Assembly (NCBI RefSeq): GCF_900103605.1
Contig: NZ_FNHY01000004.1
Span: 62,001 to 126,000 of the forward strand
Source of the DNA: Psychrobacillus sp. OK028
Lineage (GTDB): Bacteria; Bacillota; Bacilli; Bacillales_A; Planococcaceae
Reading direction: 5' to 3'
DNA: 64,000 nucleotides
The translations under genes and the position numbers were made by a program. The notes below the pieces were generated by a model that had not been told where the DNA came from, searched no databases, and was given only the letters and a program-made list of their open reading frames with translations. Below, piece after piece: positions 63,914-64,000 of the stretch. Position 1 is the first letter of the stretch, and each line of letters opens with the position of its first letter.

Positions 63914-64000
63914 ATGAGACTATTACCATTTATCTTAATATTTGTTATAGGAGTTATTCTAACAGTAGCTTTGTCCTTTATGGAGCTGTCGTTTTGGTTT
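63914..64000 (+). CDS. Start of a membrane protein (cut by the window edge)
   Basis: ATG at 63914 with AAGGAGGAG upstream. The 29 visible codons read MRLLPFILIFVIGVILTV and onward, a membrane helix. Too short to identify. Confidence 0.6.
   Translation, partial: MRLLPFILIFVIGVILTVALSFMELSFWF

Overview
The window looks like a chromosomal segment of an AT-rich, endospore-forming Gram-positive of the order Bacillales, most likely family Planococcaceae (Psychrobacillus, Sporosarcina or Lysinibacillus type). Reasons: sporulation genes (spoIIR, spo0F, rsfA, gerQ, a pbpG-type PBP), gene order that follows the Bacillus subtilis ywk-ywj-ywi-ywh-ywg-ywf-ywd segment almost gene by gene, bacillithiol and HemQ genes, and strong AGGAGG ribosome binding sites. 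The family is inferred from gene content; the genus cannot be fixed from this sequence alone. I found no rRNA, tRNA, CRISPR, prophage or intact insertion sequence.

Layout. 1-14.8 kb: spoIIR (cut by the window edge), prmC-prfA, tdk, rpmE, rho, glpX, murA, a TalC-type transaldolase, fba, spo0F, then ywjG on the other strand, pyrG and rpoE. The pyrG leader carries a GGGC start and an attenuator of the reiterative-transcription type. 14.8-25.7 kb: a fatty-acid and branched-acid degradation block, thl-mmgB-mmgC-acdA-tetR-icmF, plus the separately transcribed fadF. Two similar palindromic sites in front of thl and fadF look like operators of the TetR regulator encoded inside the block. 26.1-36.6 kb: a 13-gene corrinoid uptake, remodelling and salvage operon behind a cobalamin riboswitch: btuF, btuC, a btuD-cbiZ fusion, cbiB, cobD, cobU, a cbiP lacking its amidotransferase domain, cobS, cobC, a CobU-like gene, pduO, and the alpha-ribazole pair cblT-cblS. 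It supplies the adenosylcobalamin needed by IcmF, encoded about 8 kb away. 36.9-64 kb: argS, ywiB, a diguanylate cyclase, speE-speB, pbpG, ywhD, ywhB, ywgA, ywfO, rsfA, lipL, pta, hemQ, gerQ, a second diguanylate cyclase, a DUF4230-ung-small protein-ywdI-ywdK operon, pdxK, yojF-bshB2, a YjiH-type membrane protein, and an accessory end with a methyltransferase, a lipoprotein, an Asn-rich microprotein, a decayed dehydrogenase fragment and an SDR-type threonine dehydrogenase.

The intergenic DNA is the least explained part. Six intergenic regions contain arrays of a short core (CGAGAG, extended either to TATACGAGAG or to CGAGAGTAA) repeated every 21 bp, i.e. two DNA helical turns, with unrelated spacers. 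The spacing is exact over nearly all steps. The two largest arrays (25.85-26.12 kb and 36.69-36.89 kb) share the same two-block architecture and the same 8-bp register shift between blocks. I do not recognise this as a described element. Separately, a GC-rich palindromic repeat of about 120 bp occurs four times plus one remnant, and one copy of another Bacillaceae-type intergenic repeat follows pbpG.
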